NCBI RefSeq assembly: GCF_026262505.1
Contig: NC_067208.1
Coordinates: 10,859,962 to 10,923,961 of the forward strand
Source of the DNA: Trichomonas vaginalis G3
Taxonomy: Eukaryota > Parabasalia > Trichomonadida > Trichomonadidae
DNA length: 64,000 nt
Direction: 5' to 3'
Shown here: positions 42,977 through 54,279 of the stretch, piece after piece
How the letters are laid out: every line of letters begins with the position of its first letter
Numbering within the stretch: position 1 is the first letter of the stretch
Translations under genes and position numbers: made by a program
Notes under the pieces: generated by a model
Told to the model about the DNA's origin: nothing
Databases searched by the model: none
The model's input: only the letters and a program-made list of their open reading frames with translations

Positions 42977-43378
42977 ATGGGTTTATTTGGCGCATTAGCA
43001 GGAGTTGCATCCAGATTTTTGCCCGCAGTGGGAACAATAGCCAGAGGTGTATTTGGAGTTGGAAGGAAGATTTTGAGTACATTAGGTATACTTAAAGAGA
43101 AAGCACAACCTATTATACAAACTGTACAGAAAGGTTGGGATGTAGCACGAGATGCAGCAAATCTTATTCCAAATCCTGAAACAAGAGGAAAAGTTCAAGG
43201 ATGGATGGACAATGTAGGAAGACAAGCAGGAAACTATTATAACAAAGCAAATGACTACTATAACCAAGCAGGACACTATATGGACCAAGGTGAAAGATTC
43301 TTTAACAGAGGATATAACCATGCACAACAATGGGTAAACAACAACCAACCTCAACCGCCTCAAACTTGGGGAATGTAA
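42977..43378 (+). CDS. Amphipathic small virion-like protein (133 aa)
   Basis: Starts MGLFGALAGVASRFLPAVGT. The N-terminal 40 residues are Gly/Ala/Leu/Val-rich and amphipathic; the rest has Tyr/Asn/Gln repeats (NYYNKANDYYNQAGHYMDQ). It is similar in style to 4198-4725 and 39208-39450. A membrane-active or capsid-lining role is inferred, not shown. Intact. Confidence 0.5.
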   Translation: MGLFGALAGVASRFLPAVGTIARGVFGVGRKILSTLGILKEKAQPIIQTVQKGWDVARDAANLIPNPETRGKVQGWMDNVGRQAGNYYNKANDYYNQAGHYMDQGERFFNRGYNHAQQWVNNNQPQPPQTWGM

Positions 43379-43397
43379 AATTTTTTACTGAGATGAA

Positions 43398-43553
43398 ATG
43401 AACAATACAGCATTGAGACAAATGGGCTCAAGATGGATTTGTCGGCTTCCAGCAGTTACACAACCACGTGTTTGTCAAGTTCTTCCTATACCTCAAGAAG
43501 TTTTAGACCGACTTAAAAAACCTAAACAACCAGTTGAAAACAAACCAAACTAA
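43398..43553 (+). CDS. Very small Maverick B protein (51 aa)
   Basis: Starts MNNTALRQMGSRWICRLPAV and ends KKPKQPVENKPN. It is preceded by exactly the same leader (TTTTTTACTGAGATGAA) as the next gene at 43573, which argues that it is real despite its size. Confidence 0.45.
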   Translation: MNNTALRQMGSRWICRLPAVTQPRVCQVLPIPQEVLDRLKKPKQPVENKPN

Positions 43554-43572
43554 AATTTTTTACTGAGATGAA

Positions 43573-44150
43573 ATGACCGAAGAAGTTGAAACGGTAGATT
43601 TGACACCACAAACAAAAAGTTCAGAACCATTGTCAAAACCTGTCAAAGAACTTACAGATGAAGAAAAAAATTCAATAATAGAAAGTGCCAGGTCTGGAAA
43701 TACAAACCCTAACTATAAAGTCACTTTTCATAGAAATGGAACGGCTAGTATCTCAAAAAAGAAACAGACTCTCACAAATAAAATATTGAAGTCTGAAGGA
43801 GCTTTCGAGACAACAGATGGAAAAGTTTACTTCACTGACCAACAGTTCATTATAGAACATCTCATTGACTTAGAGTCGAAATATTCTAAACTTTACAACA
43901 AACACAAAAAGTTGAAAGGAAAACAAAAACAAATGGCATATGATATTTATGAAGATGTTGACGACACAACTGTTCCTGCAGGTGAGGTAAAGTCAGAGGA
44001 ACCGAAAAGAAAAACCGATAGAAGAAGAGAAACCAAAAACTGAAAGATAAACCAAAACAAAGTTTAGTTTCGCAAACTAAACCAAGTCAACCTTCATTAG
44101 CTGGTATGGAGTTTGGCGCAAAGACTTATGGCAGCGGCGTTACGTAAAGG
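43573..44150 (+). CDS. Maverick B protein with DGR/RKxK-like motif
   Basis: Starts MTEEVETVDLTPQTKSSEPL. SIIESARSGNTNPNYKVTFH then RNGTASISKKKQ parallels the motif of 14309-14743. Then comes a helical region (IEHLIDLESKYSKLYNKHKK) and a charged tail. The open frame stops at 44043, and related coding-like sequence continues to about 44150. Unknown function. Confidence 0.5.
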
Positions 44151-44183
44151 TAAAGAAAAAACATTTTTTATTTTTTATAAAAA

Positions 44184-45627
44184 TGCCCCCATTATATAGA
44201 ATGGATAGAAAATCTGCTAGAATTAAAAGCAGGTTAGAAAAGATAGTGGTTGGAAAAGTTTCGAAGAAGTTTAAATATAGGAAGGGAAGACGCCATAAAA
44301 GTCTATGACAAACTGTCTGGTCTTCGCTATTGAAATGGCTTGAACAGCGACGCGCAAACTATCCAAACAGATTAGAGAGGTTAGAAGAAGAACGTCTTAT
44401 GGACATGCTTCGAGAGTTAGTGAACTCAAGTTGAAGGACACAGACGGCTTTGCCAGATTCTACTGGAAACATGACGAACAATTGCATCCTTTGAGAAGGA
44501 AAAAAGGAAAAGGTGAAGACGCACATGCTCCCATGAAAAGAACAAAGAATGCATATGATAAGTACGCGTGAAGTTAGAGTATAATTACATCTGGTCGAAC
44601 CTTTACAGTAAAGCTTTGAACGAAGCGCAAAGAACATAAGAAGGCTTCATGGGAGCTACTAAGCTGGCCAATTCAATGATGGAAATTTAAAGAAATGAGG
44701 ATACAATCTCAGATTGACCATAACAGATTTCGATGGTCACACTTACATATGCACATGGCAATGTCACAACAGCTGCAATGCTTCTTGAGCTTTCAAAGAC
44801 TACAAAGATGAGAACAAAATGGTTGACTCCGACTTCAGTACATTTTGAATCGCAATTGAAAGCGACATTGCCTAATGTGGTAAAATTTGAATGGCTACCG
44901 AACCGACCCTCATAGCAGTCAGACAAGCATGCTGGATACTTCCCGTTCATAAATAAGTTGGAACATTGACTATGACAAGGCTATGGGAATTACAATTCAA
45001 TTAGCAAACAATTGTCAATGAACTTGCATTCTTACATGTCTCAGTGACTCTCGGTCTTGTTACAGCCTATGAGAAGTATGAAATATCTTGAGTCATGCGT
45101 GTAAGACAAGGTACACTCTCAGAGCTCAATTGGCAAAATTTGCAACCGTTGGCAAATGTCAATATCCCGAGTCAACATTTCCGACTGAGAATAGCGTTCT
45201 TCACATGACGACTACTGTTGTTTGAACAAAGACTTACCATGGTTGAAGATTGTAATTGTCCACACACACTTCAATGTTGAACCGAAATGTTCCTTAGCCA
45301 AAACCCATTGTTCGGAAATGGCAAGTTGCAACATTGTCAGAAGCTTAAACAATTCTTTTTCGAGAAAAGGTCTCTTGGTTGACACAATTCCAGAATGACA
45401 AGTGACTAGAAGTTTTGCTCCAAAGATAGACGAAAACACAATCTTTTCACTGTTAGCACAGCACCAAAAGTTGTTCCAGGACAAAGTTCTAAGTACAAAA
45501 GAAGTACAGACAGTTCCAAATAGGAGTTGGATTTGTTCGGCAGACCAACCTGAACCAGAAGCAACTATCCAATGAGGTTTGCAAGAACTTCAAAGATGCT
45601 GATAAAAAGAAACACTTCCATTGAGGC
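44184..45627 (+). pseudogene. Unrecognised, heavily damaged Maverick B region
   Basis: Begins MPPLYRMDRKSARIKSRLEK, a basic helical start. Further fragments show coding bias (QRRANYPNRLERLEEERL), but no domain can be named. By position relative to the outer element it could be a replication gene. It is cut by the assembly gap. Confidence 0.35.
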
Positions 45628-45652
45628 NNNNNNNNNNNNNNNNNNNNNNNNN
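45628..45652. other. Assembly gap (25 N)
   Basis: A run of 25 N. Family B sequence lies on the left, a family A polymerase remnant on the right. Confidence 0.95.
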
Positions 45653-48600
45653 TTTTCCAGGTGTTATTTCTGCGAAGTCAGCAATGAAATTGCCAAGGTT
45701 CTTTCCTATAAGTTTCGCGACCAATCTCTTCTTAAACTCTGCTGCAAGCTTTGGTATGTCTTCATTAATATAATGCATACTTCAGGTCCTGGTAAAAGAT
45801 TTGAAGACCCATATCTTCAGCAAGTACAAGAATACTTCATTCATATCTTTGACATGACAGAATATTACACCAAGTGGACAGAAGTTTAAAGTGTCTGCAA
45901 ATGCTTTTCGTTAGCTTGAAAATAGTTTTATCTGAACCATCCAAACCTTCGAACTTCACTATATGGTTTGTATTTCTTATGCATATCTTATAGCATCTTT
46001 GTCATTTACTATGTTATTTTTGACTCATAGGAGATAGAATAGTTTTGCATAAATCTGTTCAGAATGAGCTTTTATTTTCTTGCAAAGGTTTCCTTTTCTT
46101 ATACTTTAACCTTAACTCAAACAACTTCTTACTTCATCTCTTATTTCATATCTCTGTTTCCATCGTAATAGTATCCTTGCAACACTTCACATTTGACACT
46201 TGATATTTTATGAGGTCTTGTAATGTTATATGGTCAACATACATGAGACAGCAAGTGTTTGAACTTCTTGAACGTTAAGTTCTGGATTTAGTTCAGGGTC
46301 ACAAACTATTAAAGGAAAGTGTCTAGTATCAATCTCTGTTATCTTAATGAGAACAAAGAAGCCAGACATAAACTTTTCACCAATGGGTTCCTTTTGGTCT
46401 CATCGAATAAATGTCTCATGAGATACTCTGTGCTTAACAATTCTTCCTTCAATACTTTTGGAATCCTTTCTAAAGTATAAATCTTGCTATAGCTGGAATA
46501 TAATGAAACAGGTCGAAGTCAGCAATGAGTTTCTTTTGCTCTTTTGTTTCATGTTATTGACAACATACATCTTCCACCTTGAATGCATCTCGAAATAATT
46601 CTCTGTGTTTTATTTGAGAGTGTCATAAAGATTTCCATTCGGGAAGTACACTCTGTTTCAAATAATTTGTTAGCAATAGAACAAATACTAACGTAGTCAT
46701 AAACGTTTAAATCAAACTTTTCAATAAGTCATTGCGGAACTTACAAAACCTTCTCTTAAAATTCTTACATCTTGTTGCAGTAAAACGTGCTATATTTTTC
46801 TAAGTCGAATGGTTTTCATCTATTCTGCAACCTTTGATGGAATCTATGTTTTTCATAATGTATCTGCATCTGGATAAACTTACATGCTTCAGAAATGACA
46901 CCAGTTCTGTTGTCATTTGCTAACAAAACATGCTGTAGTAGTTGTATGGAAATACTTCTTTCGGTCCTGTTTGTAAAGTAAACATAGCAGGAAATAGTTT
47001 AAGCTTCTTATTATAAACACTGTAAGAGTCTTTTATAATAATTGCCCGTCCTTTATATAAACCAGTTATTTGCATTGTTCGTGAACCTTTAATGATGGAG
47101 TTCCTTTCACTTCTGTCATGTGTCTTAAGATGAAGTTTATTCATAACTGAGGTTGTGAAATATATTAAACTCTTGTCAGGAGTCGTTCCAAAAATTCTGT
47201 TGCACAGTTCTGACCCAATGCTTTCACTCACTGAACCATCTTCACTGTCGTAACAATGTTAAAAGCTTTATGAAAGCCATCAGTACTCACTCAAAGTCAG
47301 CAAAAGAAAACGTGCTCAGGAATGAATTACATTTAGCTTTATTTACTTCTTTTGACTCTGCTTTCTTCTTCAGTTGTACACAATACTTTGGAGCATATGT
47401 CAAATCTTTAAATGGTGCAAGGTTCTGTTTATATAAGTCAGTAGTATATGTTGAAAGTTCTCCATAAGAAATAGGTTCAAAAATATTTGCACTCCCACAA
47501 TGTTTTCATAACATCCCATAGCGGTGTTGTTCTATCCATGAACTACATATTTATCTTCTCTCTTTGTATAAATCTTCATTTGTTTCCTCAATGTTCATTC
47601 CACCACACTCTTAGATTTCTATATAGTTGGAATGAAATATGTTGTCATTGGTAATCTTTCTTTAGCATGTAGTGGTCTTCAACAAGAAGTAAGTCAATAG
47701 TTCTAAAAGTTTACATTCTTTTGGTATGTATTCTCTTATTTCATTATGTTTTGAGTCATTGAAAAAACCAATGGTAACATTAAATGCTATACCTGTTGTC
47801 GGAATTTTCTTGTACTTTACTTTAGAGGAAAGTCTCTAACACGAATGACTCTCTCATGTGGTCAATAGTTCTTCATTTACTCCAGCCTGAATGCAAGCAT
47901 AAACGAAACAATTGTTCTGTCATAAGTGTTGCAGTTCTTTTGTTCAGTTCATTGAAGATTTGGTAGCGCTCAAGATTTATAGGTAATGTGCAAAGATACT
48001 TCCAGAACTGACCGCTTCTCTTTATAAAACTTCTTTCACCATTATCTTTCCAAAAGCTTTCTATAAGTGCTGGGTTTCCTGTTTGCTTAAGAGCTTCCAA
48101 AATGGCTTTCTGGTCATTTGTCAGTGTGCTTTTCATCTCTATATGGTCTCTTTTTTGGTTTGCCTTTCTTTACATCTGACATCGTTAAGCCTTCATATTC
48201 TGTTAAATCATACATCTTTATTTCGTAAGATTCTTTATGTTTGTCAAGAAGAAGTCATAGTGCATTTCAACAATACCTGCAGCATTTGCTTCTATCTCTG
48301 ATATAAAGTTCTCCTTCAAGAGCTGATGTAGTAGTGTTCCAATATTATTGAGGTTTAACGTAGAACATTCCATACTTTCCACCAAGTTTATAAACATACC
48401 ATCCATCTCTGTTGGGAGTTTATTTTAATTTTCTCTAAGAGTCTCATGAAAACCTTACCAAAATGTTTGTGTAAGTAGTCTCTGTTTGGTTCATCTAAAG
48501 CTTCGATGTTAAAGTCAATGAGTCTATTGCCTGACTTCACATTTCTCTTCCTATTCTCTTCATCTTCTTTAACCATCTCTCACCTTCTTTTGGTTTGTCG

Positions 48601-49022
48601 TCAATGGAACGAATGACATCGTTAGCTTTGCGAACTTGTTCTATAGCCCTTTAAACATCTCTCTTCTCTGTTGTTTCAGTGTGTCATTCGTTCGTGTTTC
48701 ATCCGTTTTGCATTTGTTATGTCAACTTTCTTCTTACTTCATGGTACCTTTGTTCAACAACGTTTGCATTTGTTATGTCAACATTTCTTTCTATTCATGA
48801 GGTACTGAACGTCTATGATATAGTCAATAGCAATGTCATTTAAAGGAAATGCTTATGATTGTTTTTATATCATGAATTCTATCATAACTTATTGCACCAT
48901 TATAGTTAATGAAGTCAGCGAGTGCTTTTTTGTTTGTGCGTAATGTTTGCAACATCTATTTTAGCTTCTGTAAGAAGTTGTTTTATTTCCGAGTGTTCTA
49001 ACTTAGACAACTTCCGATACAT
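45653..49022 (-). pseudogene. Protein-primed DNA polymerase B remnant (inner Maverick)
   Basis: Recognisable pieces: an N-terminus like that of 63544, an exonuclease/TPR-type region with GRAIIIKDSYSVYN, KLKLFPAMF and GPKEVFPYNYY (46920-47231), and the palm end with LGNFIADFAEITPG near 45700. This is the replicative polymerase of Polintons, which starts synthesis from a terminal protein. Heavily broken. It ends at the assembly gap; a C-terminal remnant on the same strand lies at 16040-16395. Confidence 0.75.
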
Positions 49023-49111
49023 CTTTAGTAGGAAATAAAAAATATTTTTTGAAAAAATTAGATTAGATTTTTTTTTAAGTTATTTTTCAAATAATTTAAT
49101 ATTTTTATTTA

Positions 49112-49575
49112 ATGAAACCATGCAAGATTGCAAGTTCTTTTCATACAATGCTTCTCGCTACTGCATAAGAATGAGTTCAATAATGCTTCAAAGTAATGTT
49201 ATCTTTAACAAGAAGTTTGTGAAAGAATCTAAGTTGGGTCAGTATGTCAGACCATTAGCTATTGTCATTGACCGCAAACGTTATACTTCACAAGAGTTAG
49301 CAAGTAGTTTTGAAACAAAGGGTTTCTTCGTGAATGTCAAAGATACACTATACTGTCATAAAGAACTCAACATTGACTTCTTCAGTATTGCTATGAATCT
49401 TTCGAACAGAAAAGAATATAAGAAGGGTGAAACAATCTGTAAATATTATCCTTCATCTCTGAAGACAATAACGAACAAAATGTTATACAAAAGTTTCTTA
49501 ACCAAAGGTTGAAGAAGCTTAATTGACATTACGAAGGAAGTGAAATGGTTGAAAAGAAATTTGACCCTGAAGCTC
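49112..49575 (+). pseudogene. Broken copy of the gene at 62980-63453
   Basis: Close match to the outer copy (QDCKFFSYNA, RPLAIVIDRKRYTSQELA). It is divergent from the polymerase remnant, as in the outer element. A few breaks. Confidence 0.65.
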
Positions 49576-49598
49576 ATTTAAACCCAAAAATATATTTT

Positions 49599-49634
49599 TG
49601 GTAAGAGTTGAAGATATCACCTGTTTTTTCACCT
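49599..49634. repeat. Degenerate AGGTGA iteron/palindrome
   Basis: Only part of the palindrome (ATATCACCTGTTTTTTCACC) remains recognisable. Confidence 0.5.
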
Positions 49635-49689
49635 CATTCTCTCTTCGTTAATGTTTCTAACTTCCTTCGATTATATGTTTCGTAGATTC

Positions 49690-50535
49690 TCATTCTTCCT
49701 CTTTGAAGTTATCGACAATATTCTGTTTATTTTTTCCTTCAGTAATGTTAAGTCTTCTTTGAAGTAAGTAATTTGTGCAACCTTTGATGTCATAGTGTGT
49801 TTGAGGAAGAGTATTTTTGACAATTTCTTTTATTTGCTCATTCGGTGTCATTGAAATCGGTAAGTTTTCAACGATAGAACCAGTTTCTGTCAGATTATAT
49901 ATCTTTAGCAGGTCGTAAAAGCTTTTGTTGTTTCTTCGACTAAATGCAAACATAACCATATCTTATCTTCTTCATTTCCACTCTTCAGTATATAATCATA
50001 TACTTATAACTCTTTTCCTTTCCTTTTGGTACTGAACGTGGTATTCTTTTTTCTGTATGCTTTTTGTCTTTGGATTCAATGACTTCATCTTTTTGCCTTG
50101 AAGTTTCTTTTCCATCTCTCCACGTTCTGCTTTATATAGTTTCATCGTAACATCATGAAATATACAACAAGCATAACGAGGTGAAGCCCACATTGCTACA
50201 GCATTTACTAAAAAGTCTATGAACATAATAACCTCTTCAAACCAGGTTGCCAATTTTCGATTTTCATGTACGAATCTCTTCACTCGGTTTTTTCCGAGGG
50301 AAGCAAGTCATATGAGGACATTCTTCTAAAAAGTTTTTGCCTGTTTGGTTTTCAAACGCAATGATATGCTTGCTTTGTAGAAGAAGACGTTCATTATACT
50401 TTGCATTTGATACATATCATCTTTGACTGAACGAATGAGTCTCAATTGTTTGTTATATTGTATGTATTCGTAATTCTTCATTTATGGCTTCATGAACGAA
50501 TAGCAGTTGTTTGTGTTCTCTAATGTTGACATTAC
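49690..50535 (-). pseudogene. KilA-N protein remnant (inner Maverick)
   Basis: Matches 61832-62692, including LVNAVAMWASPRYA and the C-terminal NEQIKEIVKNTLPQTHYDIK part. Broken several times. Confidence 0.65.
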
Positions 50536-50637
50536 TGTTCTTACATACAGGATAAAAAAATAAAATAAAATAAAAACTAACTTTATTTTTTCTGAGATAA
50601 ACACTATTTCTTCACAACATAAATTTTATCCTGTATG

Positions 50638-50960
50638 AAATGACTTTTAAAAGATTATTGACTGACTTCGAATACTATCTCATTGACGCACTGACAGACC
50701 CTCAAAACTGTGTTGAAAGTTCTTTAAAGCTTTAAAGATTGAAGGTACGAACGCATTTTTGTCTTCACTTACGTATTGAAAGAATATGACCGTTATCATA
50801 ACGAGTGAATCAAACACTAATAAAATTTGTAGATAAAAAATTGGGTTAACAATGAATTATTTTAAACGTGAAGACCAACACTGCTGGAGATGATGAAGAA
50901 TACAGACAGTTTTATTGAAAAAAATAACGCAAGATTAGATGCAATAGAAAAGAAGTTTTA
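50638..50960 (+). pseudogene. Small unrecognised Maverick gene, broken
   Basis: Starts MTFKRLLTDFEYYLIDALTD after the leader TTTTATCCTGTATGAA. No match elsewhere in the window. Broken. Confidence 0.4.
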
Positions 50961-51062
50961 ATGAATGTCTTACAAACATCGTATGAATATCTTATGCAGT
51001 GGGAAGCCAGAATGAAATAATTTACGTCAAATATGCATTTTATAAAAATCTTATGTTCGACA

Positions 51063-51136
51063 GGCTACGTAGCACAGTGGTCTAAGGTGGTGTTATGGAG
51101 GGGTCAGGGTCTTGTGGTTCGAAACCGCGACAGCGC
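51063..51136 (+). tRNA. tRNA-like sequence inside Maverick (weak)
   Basis: TAGCACAGTGG resembles an A box and GGTTCGAAACC is a good B box, 74 bases end to end. A D arm (GCAC/GTGT) forms, and the T arm forms with G-T pairs. The acceptor stem pairs only in four of seven places, and no clear anticodon stem is seen. Either a decayed tRNA or a chance pol III-like promoter. Confidence 0.3.
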
Positions 51137-51383
51137 CGTATTTTCTTTATTTTCTTTGTTTGTCTTGTTTGTCGTGAATAAAAAGTGTCAATAAAGTTGC
51201 TCTATCTTTCCTACGGGAATAAATAAAAAATTTACTTTTATTTCTTCTTTATTTCTTTGTTCCCGTGGAAAGAAGGGTTTTGCTGTTTTTCTCTCAGCCG
51301 AAATCAATGATTTTTTCATTTTTGGAATCCTTAGCGAATGAGGAATCTTTTCTCTCGTGGAAGCTTTGACCTAAATATAATTT

Positions 51384-51431
51384 AGGTGAAGAGGTGAGAT
51401 GTCACCTGTTTTCTCACCTCTTTTTTCACCT
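51384..51431. repeat. AGGTGA iteron/palindrome
   Basis: AGGTGAAGAGGTGAGATGTC with inverted half-sites following at 12 bp steps; centre GATG. Confidence 0.8.
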
Positions 51432-51512
51432 CGTGACTTTGTCATAACTTCTTCGTAAATGCTTTGTCATAACTTCTTCGTAATGAGTGTAAATGACCAA
51501 ATAATATATTAT

Positions 51513-51548
51513 AGGTGAAGAGGTGAGATGTCACCTCTTTTTTCACCT
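51513..51548. repeat. AGGTGA iteron/palindrome
   Basis: Second array 130 bp on; same GATG centre, one fewer half-site. Confidence 0.8.
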
Positions 51549-51654
51549 AATTTCTACCCACTCATGAATTTTTCATGAAATTTCCTTAAGATAGAAAAAT
51601 AACGTTAGTTTTATTTTTATTTATTTTTTATTTTGTATGTAAAGATATGATTTC

Positions 51655-52615
51655 AACAATCGGCACAACAACAATTCAAGCCGCGAACCGGCGGGACTCT
51701 GTCCACAAACAACTTCACCAAACTCGTTAGTCATGAATCCAACATCTATGTTAGTAGAGATGAAAAGCTTCATTCCTTCTTCATATACTTTCGAAACAAA
51801 AAATCCAGAAGATAAGCAAGAACTTTTAACAAGTAATTTTAGACTGTAGTGCGAAGATGAAACAAATGAACAGTATCTTTATGAATGCAGGACATTAATT
51901 GACCATTTACCTAAACTACCTGAAATTCAGCATCAAAAAACTAACTATTCCCTGAATTCGATGAATAGAAGTGAAACCAACTGACTCAGTGCAATAAAGA
52001 AGTTCATTCGAAAGTAAACTATGAGTTTCTAGGATTTCATTGCAACCATAGAGGTTATGGACAAAGATTGCGACATGGTATATAAGAATGTTTCTGACAT
52101 ATATAAAATCCGGGGAGTTTAAGACCTACGATAACTTTGTTTCGTTAAGTTGCTGAATGTGTATGGCAGATAAGAGATAAAAGATAGAAGAGGTAAAATA
52201 TGGAACGAACAGATAAGACACTGCTTTTGATTTTAAAAGAAAACCATTGACGCCTTAGTTTTTTAGCAGGTAAGGTTTCAGAAAATAACGCAAAATGAAT
52301 CCGCAATGTTCTAAATGTAAAGCAAGCAAATTAGGGAAATATAACTACTCGTCAAAGAGATAGAAGAATGCGAAACGACTATGCAGACTTAAGAAAGAAG
52401 CAGAAAAGCCAGCAGAAAATAAAATGGACATGTTAGCATTTCTGAACAAAAACTATCCACTGCTGAACGGATTTCCTTCTATCTGACGTCAAGAAGAAAT
52501 ATAAAGAAACTTTCGGCATTGTTAAAACTTTTGACATACTGACAGAAGAATTAGACTACGAAATTGGTTTAGGATTCAAATATACATCGTAACAATTCAT
52601 GTAAAAACGGCTTGT
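51655..52615 (+). pseudogene. Broken copy of the gene at 60548-61486
   Basis: Matches the outer gene along its length and keeps the same T-rich leader. Its strand is opposite to what the reversed orientation of its neighbours predicts. It contains a 25 bp double hairpin (51680-51704) missing from the outer copy. Broken many times. Confidence 0.65.
51680..51704. repeat. 25 bp double hairpin insertion (present/absent)
   Basis: GCCG-CGAAC-CGGC and GGAC-TCT-GTCC, absent at the matching place of the outer copy (near 60583). Confidence 0.7.
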
Positions 52616-52623
52616 GAAAACTG

Positions 52624-52672
52624 GGGTGAGAAATTAGGTGAAAAAAAGAGGTGACATCTCACCTCTTCACCT
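52624..52672. repeat. AGGTGA iteron/palindrome
   Basis: Half-sites at 12-13 bp steps into GGTGACATCTCACC; centre CATC. Confidence 0.75.
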
Positions 52673-52697
52673 ATAATAATATTTTTGCTTTAATTAA

Positions 52698-53185
52698 ATG
52701 CTTTCCGGAAACGTCGATGAAAATCAATATGGACAAATTATATGAATAAAATTAATAATGATTACCCCTCATTAACCAGGGAAATGAACGGATTCTATAC
52801 GTTCGTAAATTCGATGAAATACATGGATATGTGTTTCGACAGATTCGACATGAACGATAAGGAAAAGAGAAAGAACGATAACAATTTACTTCTAAAAGAA
52901 TCCTAAAATCTAAAATAGGTGAAGCTTCAACATTTAACACAGTACATAACTTTTACACGCTGTTTATTATTTTCAATAATTTTATTAACGATGAAACGAG
53001 AAAAGAAGTATGTTTATACGGAAGAAATGAATATGATTTTATCCTTTGTGCTGTTCGGGATGTTGACATGAATAAAGAAATATTCTTATTACAAGATGAC
53101 ACGGTTTGAAGATGAAGTCAATGAGTTTTTAAAATCGTGATTTAAATGAAATTGATGAAGTTATGACCGAATGTTATAAAAAGTT
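52698..53185 (+). pseudogene. Unrecognised Maverick gene, broken
   Basis: Coding-like sequence beginning MLSGNVDENQYGQII, with SLTREMNGFYTFVNSMKYMD further on. No counterpart in the visible outer element. Broken several times. Confidence 0.4.
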
Positions 53186-53189
53186 CAAA

Positions 53190-53237
53190 AGGTGAAAAAA
53201 GAGGTGAAAAAAGAGGTGAATCTCAACCTCTTCACCT
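53190..53237. repeat. AGGTGA iteron/palindrome
   Basis: Three direct half-sites (AGGTGAAAAAAG period) then inverted ones; the core is slightly degenerate. Confidence 0.75.
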
Positions 53238-53274
53238 AAATTATATTTTTGTCTGATTTACATCCAACGAAAAA

Positions 53275-54255
53275 GTTTAGAAAGAATTTTCTTATTCTTT
53301 CTGGCATGTTTTTATCTTTCCAGTACTCCCGCCTCTAATGTCCCAGATGAGTTGGTTTAGATTCTCGTCAAGTTCTTAGATGGTATAACATCTTCAAACG
53401 CCTCCTTCATATCTTACTTTATAAGTGTCCATCGTTTGTGTTATAGTCAAAGTATTTCAATAACCACTCCTCGCTTGCTTCGTCAATGGTTTCCAGCAAG
53501 TTTGCCATTACTACTTTCGACTAATTTATGTCGAAGGGTAAAATGCTATGGAGTCGTCAGCAGCTTTTATAAGATATCCATTACCTTGTGTAGAGTCTAC
53601 GATATAATAGTTTCTACTTAACCTTAAACGTTTCTTTGTCACGGTTTGTCGTCAAGAATACACGAACTTTTGTACCAGGAATGAGGGTAAATTGTGTTGA
53701 ATTTCTGATATTTTGTGTTTTGGCTTCGTTTCTTTTGTATATACTTTTCTTCTTGTTGTTGTGTCATTGAATTTGGTGTATGGCCTGTTTTGTAGAATGC
53801 GTTGAGAATTATATACTTCGAGAAAATGTTTCATTGTTTCTTCGGTAAAGTCTCGCTCTTGATTTAAATCTCTGAGCGTTCTTATGAAGCGGTTTATGAT
53901 GCGAGTATTTATGGTTATGTTCTTCAGTAGTGTAGTGAGTTATGTTATGCTTAATGAGAAATTCTGTGATTTCATTGCTGAAGGTATGCACTGTCTTGGC
54001 TGATGTTAAAGTACTTGGGTTATGTTCTGCTACAAACTTTTGTAAAAACTCTTAACACTTCACGAGTTCCTTTAATTTTCATTGGATATGCATATGCTTT
54101 ACGAGTGTTAACATTTAATGAAGATGAGGAAATGGTTTATGTCCTCCTTTTCTGCTTTGAATGAGAGTGTCAAATTGGTATGCGTCAGGAGTGTTGGAGT
54201 AAAAATTGGGTAAAAAAGTAGTTGTAAGGGTTTATTTTTGTTTGATGTACACATT
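53275..54255 (-). pseudogene. Integrase remnant (inner Maverick)
   Basis: Matches 58212-59297 on the opposite strand over nearly its whole length, including the core and the C-terminal domain. Heavily broken. Confidence 0.7.
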
Positions 54256-54279
54256 TTTGTCCAAGAACCTTTTCACTTA

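Larger units (their letters stand above)
37675..45627 (+). mobile_element. Maverick/Polinton (family B), end with methylase, fibre and integrase
   Basis: Starts with a 28 bp A-run and the family B terminal repeat (37703-37740, inverse of 30431-30469). Parts: D12-class adenine methylase, small proteins, minor capsid candidate, fibre, integrase, amphipathic small protein, DGR-motif protein and an unrecognised damaged region. It ends at the second assembly gap. The first 6 kb has a few breaks; 44.1-45.6 kb is heavily broken. It faces the other family B end across a host island. Confidence 0.8.
51137..51640. other. Intergenic Maverick DNA with two iteron arrays
   Basis: No gene seen. Holds iteron arrays at 51384-51431 and 51513-51548 and the conserved T-rich leader of the next gene. 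Confidence 0.6.
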
